From assembly GCA_907163375.1 (NCBI GenBank), contig CAJQUW010016142.1, positions 186,001-250,000 of the forward strand: DNA of 64,000 nt, written 5' to 3'. This document shows positions 37,382 to 48,649 of the stretch, one piece after another. Positions within the stretch are counted from its first letter, which is position 1. Each line of letters opens with the position of its first letter. The translations under genes were made by a program, and so were the position numbers. The DNA comes from Prostheceraeus crozeri (lineage: Eukaryota; Platyhelminthes; Polycladida; Euryleptidae). The notes below the pieces were generated by a model. That model searched no databases, was not told where the DNA came from, and saw nothing but the letters and a program-made list of their open reading frames with translations.

Positions 37382-37561
37382 TCCCATTCCCACAGGCTTT
37401 TCAAAATTGTACGATTACATGTATTTCCCATAATTATACCCCTAAGCCGAATGTTTCTTTGACTAGCTTAGCTGACTCGAAGCCCTTAAGTAAGGGGACA
37501 TTCTATTCCACTGAAGGTGTACTATGTGCATCAATAATATGACTGCATAATGTCTTAGCAT
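37382..37561 (+). repeat. Dispersed repeat C, copy 2
   Basis: Matches 31631-31812 in the same orientation. It lies about 400 bp downstream of repeat B copy 2. Confidence 0.7.
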
Positions 37562-38010
37562 CTATTGAGAACCTTATATTTTAAATCTTGTTTTTCCACA
37601 TTTTCATTCTCTGCTACAACCATGAGAATTGTCTGTTGATTTCTAGTAAAGCTAGTTGCAGCCATTTCTAACAAAAGATTTCATTATTTGACTTGAGATC
37701 TGAGATTTATCTTCGTCATATTTTTTGCTTAGAATGTCATTCATTTGATGGTTTTCAGAAGTATTCATTGACTTTCATTACCTGATTGATAGTGGTGCTG
37801 AAGTCGAATGTTGTCTGAAAAGGTTCAAGAAATGAGCATTGAAACATAAAGTAAGTACATAGTAGGTAGAGTGTCGACTCAAGTATCAGCAAACAGTAAA
37901 AATTTTAATACCAAAAATTCAGCTTTTCGCGTAGATTACGCTCCTACGAACCAAAAAAATATTTAATCAATTTTATAGAAGCCAAAATTTTGCAAATTAT
38001 TCATGTGTTT

Positions 38011-38747
38011 GGAACGATCTAATCATGTTATATGCAACAATTCATTTCAAAAGCTGAAGTACATGATAACAATTAAATAAGGTACACATAGTAACTAGAC
38101 TCAAATTAATTTACATTTGAAAAAAGCACCATCATGGTTAACTTGCTTATTCAAAGTGGGGTTGAGTTTTTTTATGTACATGGCTTCCAAAATATTTAGG
38201 TCATAAGTGTTGGGAGCTTGAGATAGAATTTTGAAATTGTCAACTTTACAGCTGCAACTGCAATTTAACCTATGGTCAGAAATGGCGGACATTTTTTCCC
38301 GATGTTCTTTTATTCTTAAGTTTAAGTGTCTTGTAGTTCTAGCTATGTAGGTAGTGCGAGGGTCCACCTCACAAGCGAATTGGTAAATGACATTAGACCT
38401 AAGAACTTTGGGAGTATGATCTTTGTTGGAGAAACCACTTTTTAGTTTATTGCATGTGAAAACCCAACGGATAGGAGATTCTTTATCTATTCTACGGAAT
38501 AGTGATTGTAGTTTCTTTTTAAAATAAACCGATTGAATGCCAAAAAATGGAATTTTGACAGTATGGAGGTATTTGGATTCATCTTTTTCTTTTGGAGCAC
38601 AGAATCTTTTGTCCAGATACTGTTTGACCACTTTTTATATAAAGTACAACGGATATCCGTTGTTTTGAAAAATTTTGGTCAATTTCCCTATTTCATCATG
38701 GAAAGTTAGATCGTTCCTATCATTGTTTTCACCTCCTTTAGCTTAAT
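38011..38747 (-). mobile_element. 5'-truncated Penelope-like element
   Basis: The insert is flanked by a direct repeat ATTCATGTGTTT (37999-38010 and 38748-38759), as expected of a target-site duplication, and the uninterrupted DNA is seen in unit 2 of the tandem array. On the minus strand it encodes the end of a reverse transcriptase (FQNNGYPLYFI, near 38650) and a GIY-YIG-type endonuclease. An inverted pair GGAACGATCTAA (38011) / TTAGATCGTTCC (38706) lies near its ends, and Penelope-like copies often have such terminal inversions. Confidence 0.75.
38101..38631 (-). pseudogene. Penelope-like GIY-YIG endonuclease region
   Basis: This 176-codon frame matches the C-terminal part of Penelope-like proteins. 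After a linker (PFFGIQSVYFKKKLQSLFRR, RWVFTCNKLKSGFSN) comes the GIY-YIG-type core. SNVIYQFACE stands for the first motif and TTYIARTTRHLNLRIKEHRE for the second, with the catalytic Arg in the helix after TRHL. The usual G of YIG-R is A here (YIART). A CCHH-like spacing of Cys and His (HRLNCSCSC) and the ending LEAMYIKKLNPTLN are also typical. It is the 3' remnant of a longer gene and is broken upstream. Confidence 0.8.
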
Positions 38748-39251
38748 ATTCATGTGTTTATATACTAGCGTTTTGGTACCTCTATATAAGTAGTATGAAA
38801 ATCATTGGGTATCAATCTGAGTGGAAATTCACTAACAGGTGTCTTAATTCAAAGGAAATTGAGCTGATTGTCAAGGACATTTCATGAACCACATTATAAT
38901 ACAGGTCCTCATGGAAAAATTGAGATCTTATTGCGCTTCCTGGCCGAAATTTCAAATTTTTAATTTAATTTTCATCGGCAAGATTTTGTGATTCACTAAA
39001 TTTATGATTCATTTCTCGAATCCGAGTAATATCGCGAACCGATTTACATCTTTCAAGGATTATTATGATATTGTGATCTTTCAGTGGCACACAGTGTGAC
39101 ATGATCACGCTTAAGAAAATAATCTTAGCATATTATAGTTGTCACCATCGAATTGCTAATTCAATTACCTCTCGAAGGTTGTCATGAGTCCCAACTCGAG
39201 TTCATTTAATGAAATCGAAACTGCATACCATATATATGGTATGAGTCGACA

Positions 39252-39327
39252 GTTTGAGTCGACACTGTACTTACATATACTTACTATATATATAGTAAGT
39301 ATATGTAAGTACATTGTCGACTCAAAC
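39252..39327. repeat. 76-bp near-perfect hairpin at a repeat junction
   Basis: The 38-bp arms begin GTTTGAGTCGACACTGTACT and end GTCGACTCAAAC, with one mismatch and no loop (centre ATATAT). It lies where unit 1 of the tandem array meets unit 2. Confidence 0.9.
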
Positions 39328-41513
39328 AAGTATCTGTATACAGTGAATTTTTTATATCAAAAGATTCAGTTTTTTTGCTGAGATTACTTTTCCGTGGTCC
39401 AAAATATTATTTGAGCAGTTTTGAAAAAGTCAAAATTTTGCAAATTTAAATACTACCAAGATGACTCCCCTACATAAGTAGTATGAAACAAGTTGGATAT
39501 CAAAAGGAATAAATATTTGCTAATAAGCATCCTAGCTAAGCGGAAATCAAGCTGATAATCAAGGAAATTTCATGAACCATATTATAATGGAAGTCTTCAT
39601 GAAAAAGTCGCGATGTTATTCGTGCTTTCTTGGCTGAAATTTGAAGTTTTTAATTCAATTTTTACCGGCATGATTTTATGATTCACTAAATTCATGTTTC
39701 ATTTCTTGAATCTGAATAGTGATGTGGACCCATTTGCATCTTTCAAAGTTAACTGAAGTCATTGTCTTTGATTGTGTGATTTTGCACTGCCAGGCGCAGG
39801 TTGCCTGTATGATCACGCTTAAGAAAATACTCTTGAGGTTGAGCATGAAAGTAATGGCAACCTACTTAATTGCTAATTTAGCAAGCATTAAATTTCCTAG
39901 GCTGTCATGACACTGAGAATCTGTAAAATAGCATCATCATTCCTTCTGCATTACAATCATGATCACTCAATTCCGTGGCAATCTCTTCAAAACTGCAAAA
40001 ATTTGCATATCTCACATTTGGTAGCAATTACCAGCTATGTCTTCCTCGAGTTCATTTAATAAAATCGGAAGTGTATACACAATGTGGATTTAATAAATGG
40101 GGAGTTACCACTCTACCTAACATACCTACTCTATGGTTGTCACCATCGAATTGCTTATTCAATAAGCATTACCTCTCCATAGTTGTCATGAGTCTGAACT
40201 CGAGTTCATTTAATGAAATCAAAGGTGTATTCACATTGGGGATTTAATTAATGCTGAGTTGCTACTCTACCTAATATACTTACTCTATGATTGAAACTAT
40301 AAAATAAGATAACATCATCTATTGATCGTGATGCAAGGTGATATCAAGTAGTACTATCTATGGCGAACTACAAATTGCTTTGCAACCTACAGAGACCCTC
40401 TCATATCTCGTCAGAGATAGACTCCAGCTTTTAGTCGATAATTTTATGAAAATATGCATATTATGGAATTCTAGTTTTATTCGGCTTTTATCAGTTTTTT
40501 GTCGGTTTTTACTTGGTTTTCATTACTTACTGGCAAAAGCCAGTTTTAGCCGGCGAAAAACCAACCCTCTTTAGAAAATGCAGCAATTGATATTCATTTT
40601 TTAATTGAATCTTCAAGTTTTGCTTAGACAACTAATTGAGAAAATTATCATCACAATGCATTTAAATTGTCAACATTATGTAAGATGAGTAGATTGTGAC
40701 AAGAACTGTTGTGATTGGCTATCAGGTGGTCGAAAAGGCCCATGACACTTATTATGATAGATTTTCAGTGGTATGTAACACCACGTGATAAATGTATGTA
40801 CGTGTACAGGTAAATCTAAATATATCTAGCGGTTTCACGTGGTATGTTTCATGCGAATTTGTTCTCTGAAAGCTTCTCTGCCCAAACCAACATCACGGAA
40901 TCACCATGTTGTTTTACGAGGGTACAGGTGAACACCGACGGAGCATTCCATGAAGTCAAATCACGATGGTAATAGCAAACCAAACGTGGTGTTCGATTTA
41001 ATTCTGCGAAAATGAAACTTATTTTAGAATTTGCAAATTGAAGTAGTTTTCCGGATATTTAAACTGATTGTTCAGGACTTAATCTCCCTCCAGACGGTAA
41101 AGCAATCCAAGAAATGACAACAAAAAGGTCACATGCCATGCGATAAACAGCAACGAAATTCATTTGCAAACAAATTTTTAAGACATGTTTAGGAATATGT
41201 ACGGAGTTTATCTTTCCCAATGCGATAAACGATCATAATTCGCAGTCAAATAAATGAGATTAAAAGAAGATGAAGTATTCATGAAAATAATTCAAGAAAT
41301 TATAGAGGAATCATGTCTACCGCAGTCAGATTGATGGGCTTTGGTGTGAAAATCTGATAATTCATGAATCGTAAGAATCAGACCTCATGATTTCATTGAA
41401 ACACGGACATGGGTTCGCATTTTCTATGCAAGAATAGCCCAACGGTTGGAGGTCAGTTATAGATGTCAACTAAAATATTTTATTTTGGTTGTGATAGCTA
41501 ATAATCTGGGGCT

Positions 41514-41620
41514 ACCGCACAGAAACAGTGTTGGATATAGAGTTGTTAGTGACAATGCAAATTTCAACGGGTGAGTGATACTGTTGTTGATTTGTTAGCC
41601 TAACAGTGTTTCTGTGCGGT
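41514..41620. mobile_element. Very small inverted-repeat element (107 bp)
   Basis: The ends are ACCGCACAGAAACAGTGTT and its exact inverse AACAGTGTTTCTGTGCGGT. The interior (CAAATTTCAACGGGTGAGTG, GATTTGTTAGCC) matches the fragment at 15288-15369. No coding capacity. Confidence 0.75.
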
Positions 41621-41658
41621 CGCCTTTTATTAGATCACTTGAACATTTATGTAGCTAG

Positions 41659-42344
41659 CAGTGGCGGATCCAGAGGGAATGTAGGAATGTATCTACTTGA
41701 GAATTGGAACTTTATGGTCATGTGCTCTAGATCTCCTTCGAATTTTCTACATGCTAAACTTATTTCCTTTTCATATGATTATTGAAATTGAAAGCTGCTT
41801 GGGCCTTCCACATCAGTCTACAAACGGTGTTATGCTTCCTATTTTTTGATCATGTGCATGTACAGGAAGTCATCATAAATAGCATCTCAGCACACGCTCA
41901 TTTAGATAACATGTTTATAATAGCTTTTTGAGCCCCAAAGCCAAATCTGCTACACTGCTCCAACTGCCCATGACGTGCAGTGTACGCACGTCATTCACTC
42001 ATAGCTGCAACTCCCCTAATACTGAATTAACAATGGGAACATAATACAGCGACGTGCAGTGCACGTCATGGAATGGGTAGTTGGGGCAGTGTTGCCAGCC
42101 GCTAATCGAATACTTGCGGAAGTGCTCAAGAGGGCAATATCGTAATAAATATATTTGTTCAGCGAAAGATGAAATGAAGGATTCTATACAACATTTCATA
42201 ATGTAGCATTTCATAAACTATTATGTTGTTCTGCTTTTGGTAATACGAAAGTTCTACTGCAAGAAAACTGATATATTGATGTACAACCATAGGCCTACAA
42301 ATATGAACATCACCTCCCACCGGAAATTTCTAGATCCGCCACTG
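41659..42344. mobile_element. hAT-type non-autonomous element (686 bp)
   Basis: The ends are CAGTGGCGGATCCAGA and, reversed, CAGTGGCGGATCTAGA. The CAGTGGCGGATC end is familiar from many hAT elements. An 8-bp target duplication with one mismatch flanks it: GTAGCTAG (41651-41658) and GTAACTAG (42345-42352). No transposase is encoded. A smaller foldback (41953-42091) is nested inside. Confidence 0.88.
41953..42091. mobile_element. Foldback nested in the hAT-type element
   Basis: CACTGCTCCAACTGCCCAT with GACGTGCAGTG is matched inverted by GACGTGCAGTGCACGTCATG and ATGGGTAGTTGGGGCAGTG. Length about 139 bp, with no coding capacity. Confidence 0.65.
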
Positions 42345-43044
42345 GTAACTAGTTGATTATTTTTTTTGTTCAGCACTCTCCTCTAAAGTTGTTTACTTTT
42401 CCATATTTTAAAGGTGTTCATAATTTCTATATAGCTTTATTACCTCAGAGTTCAAGCGGGTGTGATTTATTTGAGATTCATATACAAGAATTCTCACACG
42501 CATACAGAATTCGTAATGGGAATATACGATAGACAATAACTGCGTCTGTCTCGCCACCTGTCTCAGAAAAAGCAATCGCTGAAGAATATGGGAGTGAAAT
42601 GGTAAACAGGAGATCGAATCGCTCTCTTATCTTTTGCAGTCTGATTCCGTTTTGATATGAATGACAGATGCTTATCCCTGACTCACAAGTTAGTTGGGCA
42701 ATCATATGAGATCAAATTTCATGTAAGTGATATTGTGAACTTAGGATCAAAGGCAACAACTATGAACCTTATCTCAAACTATATGAATAATTACTTCAAC
42801 TCTCTTTTTGTGAAAGGGCTTGTCCTGTCAGTCTTTCTTCGCTCAGTCCCTCGATCCTTCACTGTAGAGTTATATCTGCTATAGGAACAGACACTCAAGG
42901 GGCAGTCATAGAACTCTGACCTTTCGCTTTGCTTGATAGAATGGAACAGCTGTTTGTTGATTATAAATTTCAGTTGCTCGGTCAGACACCGATCTAGGAA
43001 ATGTTGCTACCTCGCTAGATCTTGAGAAGAATCAAAGGTACTTA

Positions 43045-43648
43045 TGGGTCATCTCCCCCCCACGTTTTCAAATTTATCTAAAATCCGTAGAAATGAATCA
43101 ATCATCACAAAACTTCAGAGACACGTATTTTAGTATATTTTCTACCCACATGCAAAAATTTAAATCAATCAAACAAGTGCTTTTTTGCAGTAGAGACGAT
43201 AACATGAGGTGTAGCGATGTCAGCAGCGTAATCTGACTTCACCTGACCTCATCGTCTGAACAAATATCACAACTTCTTTTCTCGACAACTCGTGAAGTGA
43301 TGATGACCAGCCCACATCCTCAACATCAACATTTGTAATTTGAAAAAGGTGTGGCGAGGTAGTTGTCGTGCGAAGATTTCAAATAGCAGTAGATGACACG
43401 AAGACGGAAAGAGAACAATGCACACACGAGTAACAATAATGCTTGGAACAGACAAAGTCAGATTACGCTGCTGACATCGCTACACTTCACGTTATCGTCT
43501 CTGCTGCGAAAAGTACTTGTCCGATTTATCTAAATTTTTTTCATGTGGGTAGAAAATATACTCAAATACGTGTCTCTGAAGTTTTGTGACGATTGATTCA
43601 TTTCTACAGATTTTAGACAAATTTGAAAACGTGGGGGGAGATAACCCA
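43045..43648. mobile_element. Long inverted-repeat element with TTA duplication (604 bp)
   Basis: The arms are about 195 bp each. The left arm starts TGGGTCATCTCCCCCCCACG and ends near GTAGCGATGTCAGCAGCGTA; the right arm is the inverse, ending in ACCCA. TTA flanks both sides (43042-43044, 43649-43651). A three-base TTA/TAA duplication fits PIF/Harbinger. There is no transposase, and the centre (43242-43454) has no recognisable content. Confidence 0.82.
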
Positions 43649-43651
43649 TTA

Positions 43652-45429
43652 AAACCGAATCAACTTTGTGCAACATACCATAGATATATATTGTCAGCAC
43701 TTTCATCAAAATAGCTTTGGATTCATAGAGAAATGACCATGTAGGTTCTTGTCAGTTATTATTATAGTGTCGGAATTCTGTTGGCTTAAAACTTAACTGG
43801 AAATGTTTATGCATGCAGCCGGATAGAACGGAGATATCTGAGTAGGGAGAAGAACGTCAGTCGAAGATTTGTTAGTGGCTAGCTTAAACAGAAAACACAA
43901 ATAACCCAGTGCCTTCATGGTGGTCACTGATCACATTCAGCAACGAGCTAAATCTCAATGAACATTATCAAGTAACGTGCAGCTTTATTGCTGAAAGTTT
44001 TAAGTGCCGTCATCAGAATGCATCGGCCTGACTTCCTACTGGATTTGTTCCTCCTAACAAGGTCAATGCATATTTCGTCACCATTCATTAAGTGACAGTT
44101 ACCGCACCTTCGGTCTCGACGAAGCCTGGAGAACGATGACTGCCTTTTTGCTTAACGGCGTGGCGGAGACGAATTGCACGGTTTCAGCACGTTGTCATAC
44201 ACAATGCATGAATCAACCATTTAGAAAATTGAGTACTGATGGCGCTATAATCTATTCATCTTATCATTACTGTCATTCAATATGAAACAGAATTACCCGA
44301 TTGAGGGCTAAGTTAGCGTTTTTATTGTGTATTCCTTCATGAAATGACGCCATTTCAACTAGAATAAGTGTCACAATAGAACTTTTTGGACAATATCGGT
44401 CATAAAAATTGACAAGAAGACCTCTAGAATAGAAGATGAGCTTCATGTAATACAGAATAGTGGCAGTTTATTTCTGTGATATTGGTAGATACTACGCTAA
44501 TGAAATGGCACAATCTGCTGAATTGCTATCCAATGCGATTCTTTTTCGGAGCATCAGAGAATATCTCGGATGACAAACGCCAGAACAGTAAACATGCAAG
44601 AAAATTGACTCCTTCTCGCTTGAAGAGCAGACTTTTTTTATTAAACCAAACATTTTCGGACACAGTCTTGCTTTGAAAGAAGCTACTCATCTACCGCGCT
44701 TCGTTCGTGGATGTTTGGATATTAGTAAACTTTATATCGACCACTTTGTCTTGTTCATGGCTTTTCTGCTTATATGCCAAATAATCACAAAAATCCGTGT
44801 TTCATGTGCTTCCTTCCCTCGTTTTTGGATTCTGACACAGATAACGGATAGAGCTCTCTCAGAAATGTCATTTACATCCAAGAATACGGCTTTCTATGAT
44901 GTGAGAAATCAATATTTAATAAAGTAGCGAAAAATTCTGAATATTTTCTTTTTTTGTCATCATCATCTAGACTACATTTCAGCGATTGGGAAATTTCACA
45001 ATCTGATACACGAATTAGGTAAAATGCCATCTGAGACAGTAATTCAATACAAATGACTATTCCGCATTTAATTTTGAAGAATAAATCACTTTTCTTTCAG
45101 TTGCAATCTTGACATTCATTACCTTTGAAACTATAAATAACAATCTGCACAGATCATTTAATAATTCAGTTTCTTGGGAAATCAATTGAAACTGCATTAA
45201 TCTCTTGTTTATACTCAAATTGAATTGCTGTCTTTTGTGATAGAAGAAATCATCGCAACATGACGATAGGCAATGACCATGTGAAAGAGAAACTTACAAC
45301 TTAAACTTAAATGAGAATGTAATTCATCAAAGTAACTCACGTCTTATTACAAGCAATTTTATTTCAAATAATGACAACATTTGACACTCAATTTGGCATG
45401 CATTAATTGATTGCAAGCGTAATTGACAA
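43652..45429. other. Intronic non-coding stretch
   Basis: No gene or repeat is supported. Confidence 0.5.
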
Positions 45430-46115
45430 TGGTATTAGATGGAGATGTGAAAAGCTGAGTGGCGTCGAGCATGATGGCTTGCGGTTTGGTGCGGCTAATT
45501 TTGCCTCTGATTTGCAGATCACTTGCCTTGAAGTCTCATGTGGTATTCCTTCATTGCTGCCGGTTTGAAACTGCATTAATTAGCGAGATAATACTGCATA
45601 GCATACACGAGACACTGAAGCTGAACTTCTCCGGGAAGCATGTAAAGAAGTCGTTGTAGAGCCTGAATTAATTCCAGTGGAAGGAGGTTCTTTTATCCAA
45701 TCCGAAAACTGTGAAGGAAGGGCAAAACTTGACATATCAGCAAGGGTATCGTGGGGAAGAATGCAGAAAACATTTTTTGATGTCAGAGTAACAAATCCTA
45801 ATTCAACAACATATCAAAATAAAAGTTGAAATCAAGTGTTCAAACAACACGAGGAAGAAAAGAAAACTAAATACGAAGATCGAATCTTGCAAATTGAAAA
45901 AGTTCATTTGTGCCACTTATCTTCACTACAGCTGGAAGTACCGGACCAATGGCAACTTTTTTACATAAAAGATTGGATCACCTCCTCTCCCAAAAATTTC
46001 ATGAAAACTGCTGTGACATCATGGGCCACATTCGCCGAGAGATAGACTTCTCTCTGATAAAGAGTGTGTTGATATCTCTTAGAGGTTATAGGGGAAACGG
46101 CGTGACTTAACTCCG
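45430..46115 (+). mobile_element. Fossil retroelement C-terminal region, class unassigned
   Basis: Decayed coding sequence with recognisable blocks such as EACKEVVVEPELIPVEGG, CEGRAKLDISARV, KTFFDVRVTNPNS and HEEEKK. From memory, similar C-terminal regions (DARLDIAARGFW, FFDVRVFNP, NEKKR) occur downstream of reverse transcriptases in repeats of corals, lancelets and other invertebrates. The FFDVRV block suggests a nuclease-like fold, but that is an inference. The copy is broken in several places and lacks any reverse transcriptase, so I treat it as an old fossil and do not assign its class. Confidence 0.5.
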
Positions 46116-47934
46116 CTATCAGAGAGATCTTTCAATTTGAATCTTAAGTGTTCTCACCATGAGCATGTCTAGGTTTTATAATTCCTTTTTGTTTTAAACT
46201 CTGACTCCTTAACTTAGGCCTATGTAACTTGCACAATCAGCCATTGTTCATTGTTCCAATAAATACACAGTTATCGAAGTAATCCATGAAATGAACATCT
46301 TAGGCATAGAAGATAACTCATCGGCGATATGAAGTTGAAGGTTATGTTAAATATCTATTGTTGAGCGGTTTCAATTCATTTAATGCTAGAATATAAGGCA
46401 ACAAATTAACATAAAATATTTTAGATTTTTAAGTTTTAATTGCATAGGCTAAATATAGAAATATTCAACTATAATTAAGGAGATAATACCGCATGGCATT
46501 CACTACAATGGCGCTTCATCAGTGACTTTTATAACGCAATGCCAACCCATAACTGAAGTGCCAACAGTATATGGTTAGATATCTATCAAATAACGGTTGT
46601 AAATTACCTGCACAATTCAAAATGAGTTTCCATTACAAAATTAATCTAAGATTTAAAAAGATAATTTCTTGCTAAGCATTATCCATCCTGATATCGATGC
46701 TTTTAGACATTGTTCGCAAATGTAGTGAAATTTCAGTGTTCCAGCATTTAGTTATAAATTTAGTTTTTAAAACCTTTTAGTGTTTGTTTCACTTGTTAGC
46801 ATGTTGAATATATTTTGAGTTTCACTTGTTTTGCGAATTTATTTCCTTATACATTTAAACATTTAATACGTGGATAACTAGTTTGAAAGCAATATCTGAC
46901 TAAGAACTATTCACGCGGAAATTGAATTAATGTATTTTAATATTTGAAAGAGAAGTTTACCCTCATCTGGAATTCCTAGAAATCTTCATTATTTATTTCG
47001 GTTTTAGTCAAGACTCTTTTTCTTGCATGCTAGCAGTTAAATTCTTTATTATCGATATATTAAATTAGATTTAGAATTCTTGCATAAAAATTAAAATGGA
47101 ATTCAAATCTCATAACAATTTCTACATACTTTTGTGTTGTTGAAATGGAAAACTTCGTGACAAGAAATTCAGTTTGCCAATTGATAAGATAAAATTGCAT
47201 CACGTTTTTTGATGAGATACAAATTTCAAACTTCTGACGGTTTGATTTCACCTGGAGATAATTCTTATCGAAGAATACAAGATTGTGATGCGATAACTCA
47301 GGTTTGTAGAGAGATTCTGTCAGTAATATCTCTATTATTTCTCGAAGTGGTCTGATTGAATTTTCTAGTGCAGCCGTGGAGGGATGAAGTTATTGGCCTG
47401 ATGAGGTAATGGGCGAGCTCCGTCCGTTACGTTCAGATCGTTGCATTGGAGCGATGGTCTACATGCAGTCAGATATAATGAATTTATCATGATCATTCTT
47501 TTCACCGCATTTTTGACACCTTTACACAGATGCATGATTCTGTACAGCCTAGGAGCCGTCATGACCCCTACCTCTACCTCTGCCTCTCGTCATGACCGTC
47601 ATCAACCTCTACAAAGTCTTTCCATGAAACTCCATTTTCCATGGACAAATTTTCAAAAGTGAAGAGAATATGCGAAAAATTATGATATTCTTCAGCTCTA
47701 TATTCTGCCCGCTAACCGATCTAGAATCTCATGGATGATGCTGATATGACAGATGATAGGCCGTAAATGATCTAGACCATCAGACTCCGGAGTTCTCTAT
47801 AGTGTCTGATATCATGTGGAAATAGTGCAAGCGAAAATGTGTCAATAAAATTCAGCACGCAGTCTTCATGCACGTTTTTGGCAAATCTTGACACGGACAG
47901 TATTTGAGAAGTAGCCAATCCACAAGTCCACAAG
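46116..47934. other. Intronic non-coding stretch
   Basis: AT-rich, with no gene or repeat supported. Confidence 0.5.
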
Positions 47935-48320
47935 TCTCTATATGATGTTTCTCCCCGCTATATTACCGATCTCATAACCAAGATTTCTGAAGTCCCCAAC
48001 CGTTCCCATCTTCGTTCTTCACGATCCTCTACTCTACTTATCCCAGCTGTTCGCCGTCCTACTCTTGGTGGAAGGTCGTTCTCTTCTTCATCCTCTAGAA
48101 TCTGGAACTCTCTTCCTTCCTCACTCACATCCATCTCTTCCTTACGTTCTTTCAAACCTGCTTTACACAATTACTTGTATACGACTTATGTAGAATGCTA
48201 ACTGTATCCTTCTATTTTTGTAATTTTTGCCTCTACTCTTGATGTATGTACAGTGGCCTTGAAATCTTTTTATGATGTAACGCCACTATAATATTGTTCA
48301 TGGAAATAAATAAATAAATC
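47935..48320 (+). mobile_element. 5'-truncated LINE, 3' end with A/T-rich repeat tail
   Basis: An open frame of 88 codons (47935-48201) reads LYDVSPRYITDLITKISEVP, RSHLRSSRSSTLLIPAVRR and SSRIWNSLPSSLTSISSLRS with FKPALHNYLY, then stops. This is the C-terminal tail found after the reverse transcriptase in many non-LTR retrotransposons, including CR1/L2-like ones (LRSS...VP...LWNSLP...FK..L...L). A short 3' UTR follows and ends in (TAAA)n at about 48303-48319. The reverse transcriptase and endonuclease are missing. The orientation matches the host gene. I cannot fix the clade from this tail. Confidence 0.75.
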
Positions 48321-48649
48321 CATTTGCTATACTGCAACAGAGAGCAGTGAGGCCGCGCTCACTGACGCATATGTGCATTTAAGCGCACAAATTGCTAATT
48401 CGGAAAACAAATGCGAAAAAATATCCGTTTATGTACAGATACTGTCGTGGTTTGAAAACTGCATTCCCTGTTACTTAGGGTTTATTCTGCTAAGACGCAG
48501 CTATTGAACGAAGCAGGATAATATGAATGATAGCAATCATTCAGATATCAACATTTAAATTAACATGACATATAGAAATCTACAATCAGTAGAAATCTGC
48601 ATAGAACATAGTTATTTATCAATAATTTCAGCAACATAGTTATCGAATA

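Larger units (their letters stand above)
37848..40290. repeat. Diverged tandem array, about 0.7-kb units, two and a part
   Basis: Unit 1 is 37848-38010 plus 38748-39250 and unit 2 is about 39290-40100. A partial third (about 40130-40290) repeats the unit ends. Shared landmarks in units 1 and 2 include GTAAGTACAT near TCGACTCAA, AAAATTTTGCAAATT, ATAAGTAGTATGAAA, TTTCATGAACCA and ATGATCACGCTTAAGAAAAT. CTCGAGTTCATTTAAT is shared by all three. No coding capacity. Unit 1 is split by the insertion at 38011-38747. Confidence 0.75.

Noticed and set aside
40480-40566. TTTT-rich stretch ending in GCCAGTTTTAGCCGGCGAAAAACC as a transposon end
   Set aside because: It resembles known element ends, but no matching inverted end or second copy was found in the window.
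47958-48170. Minus-strand 70-codon acidic frame
   Set aside because: It is the shadow of the LINE C-terminal reading frame on the plus strand.
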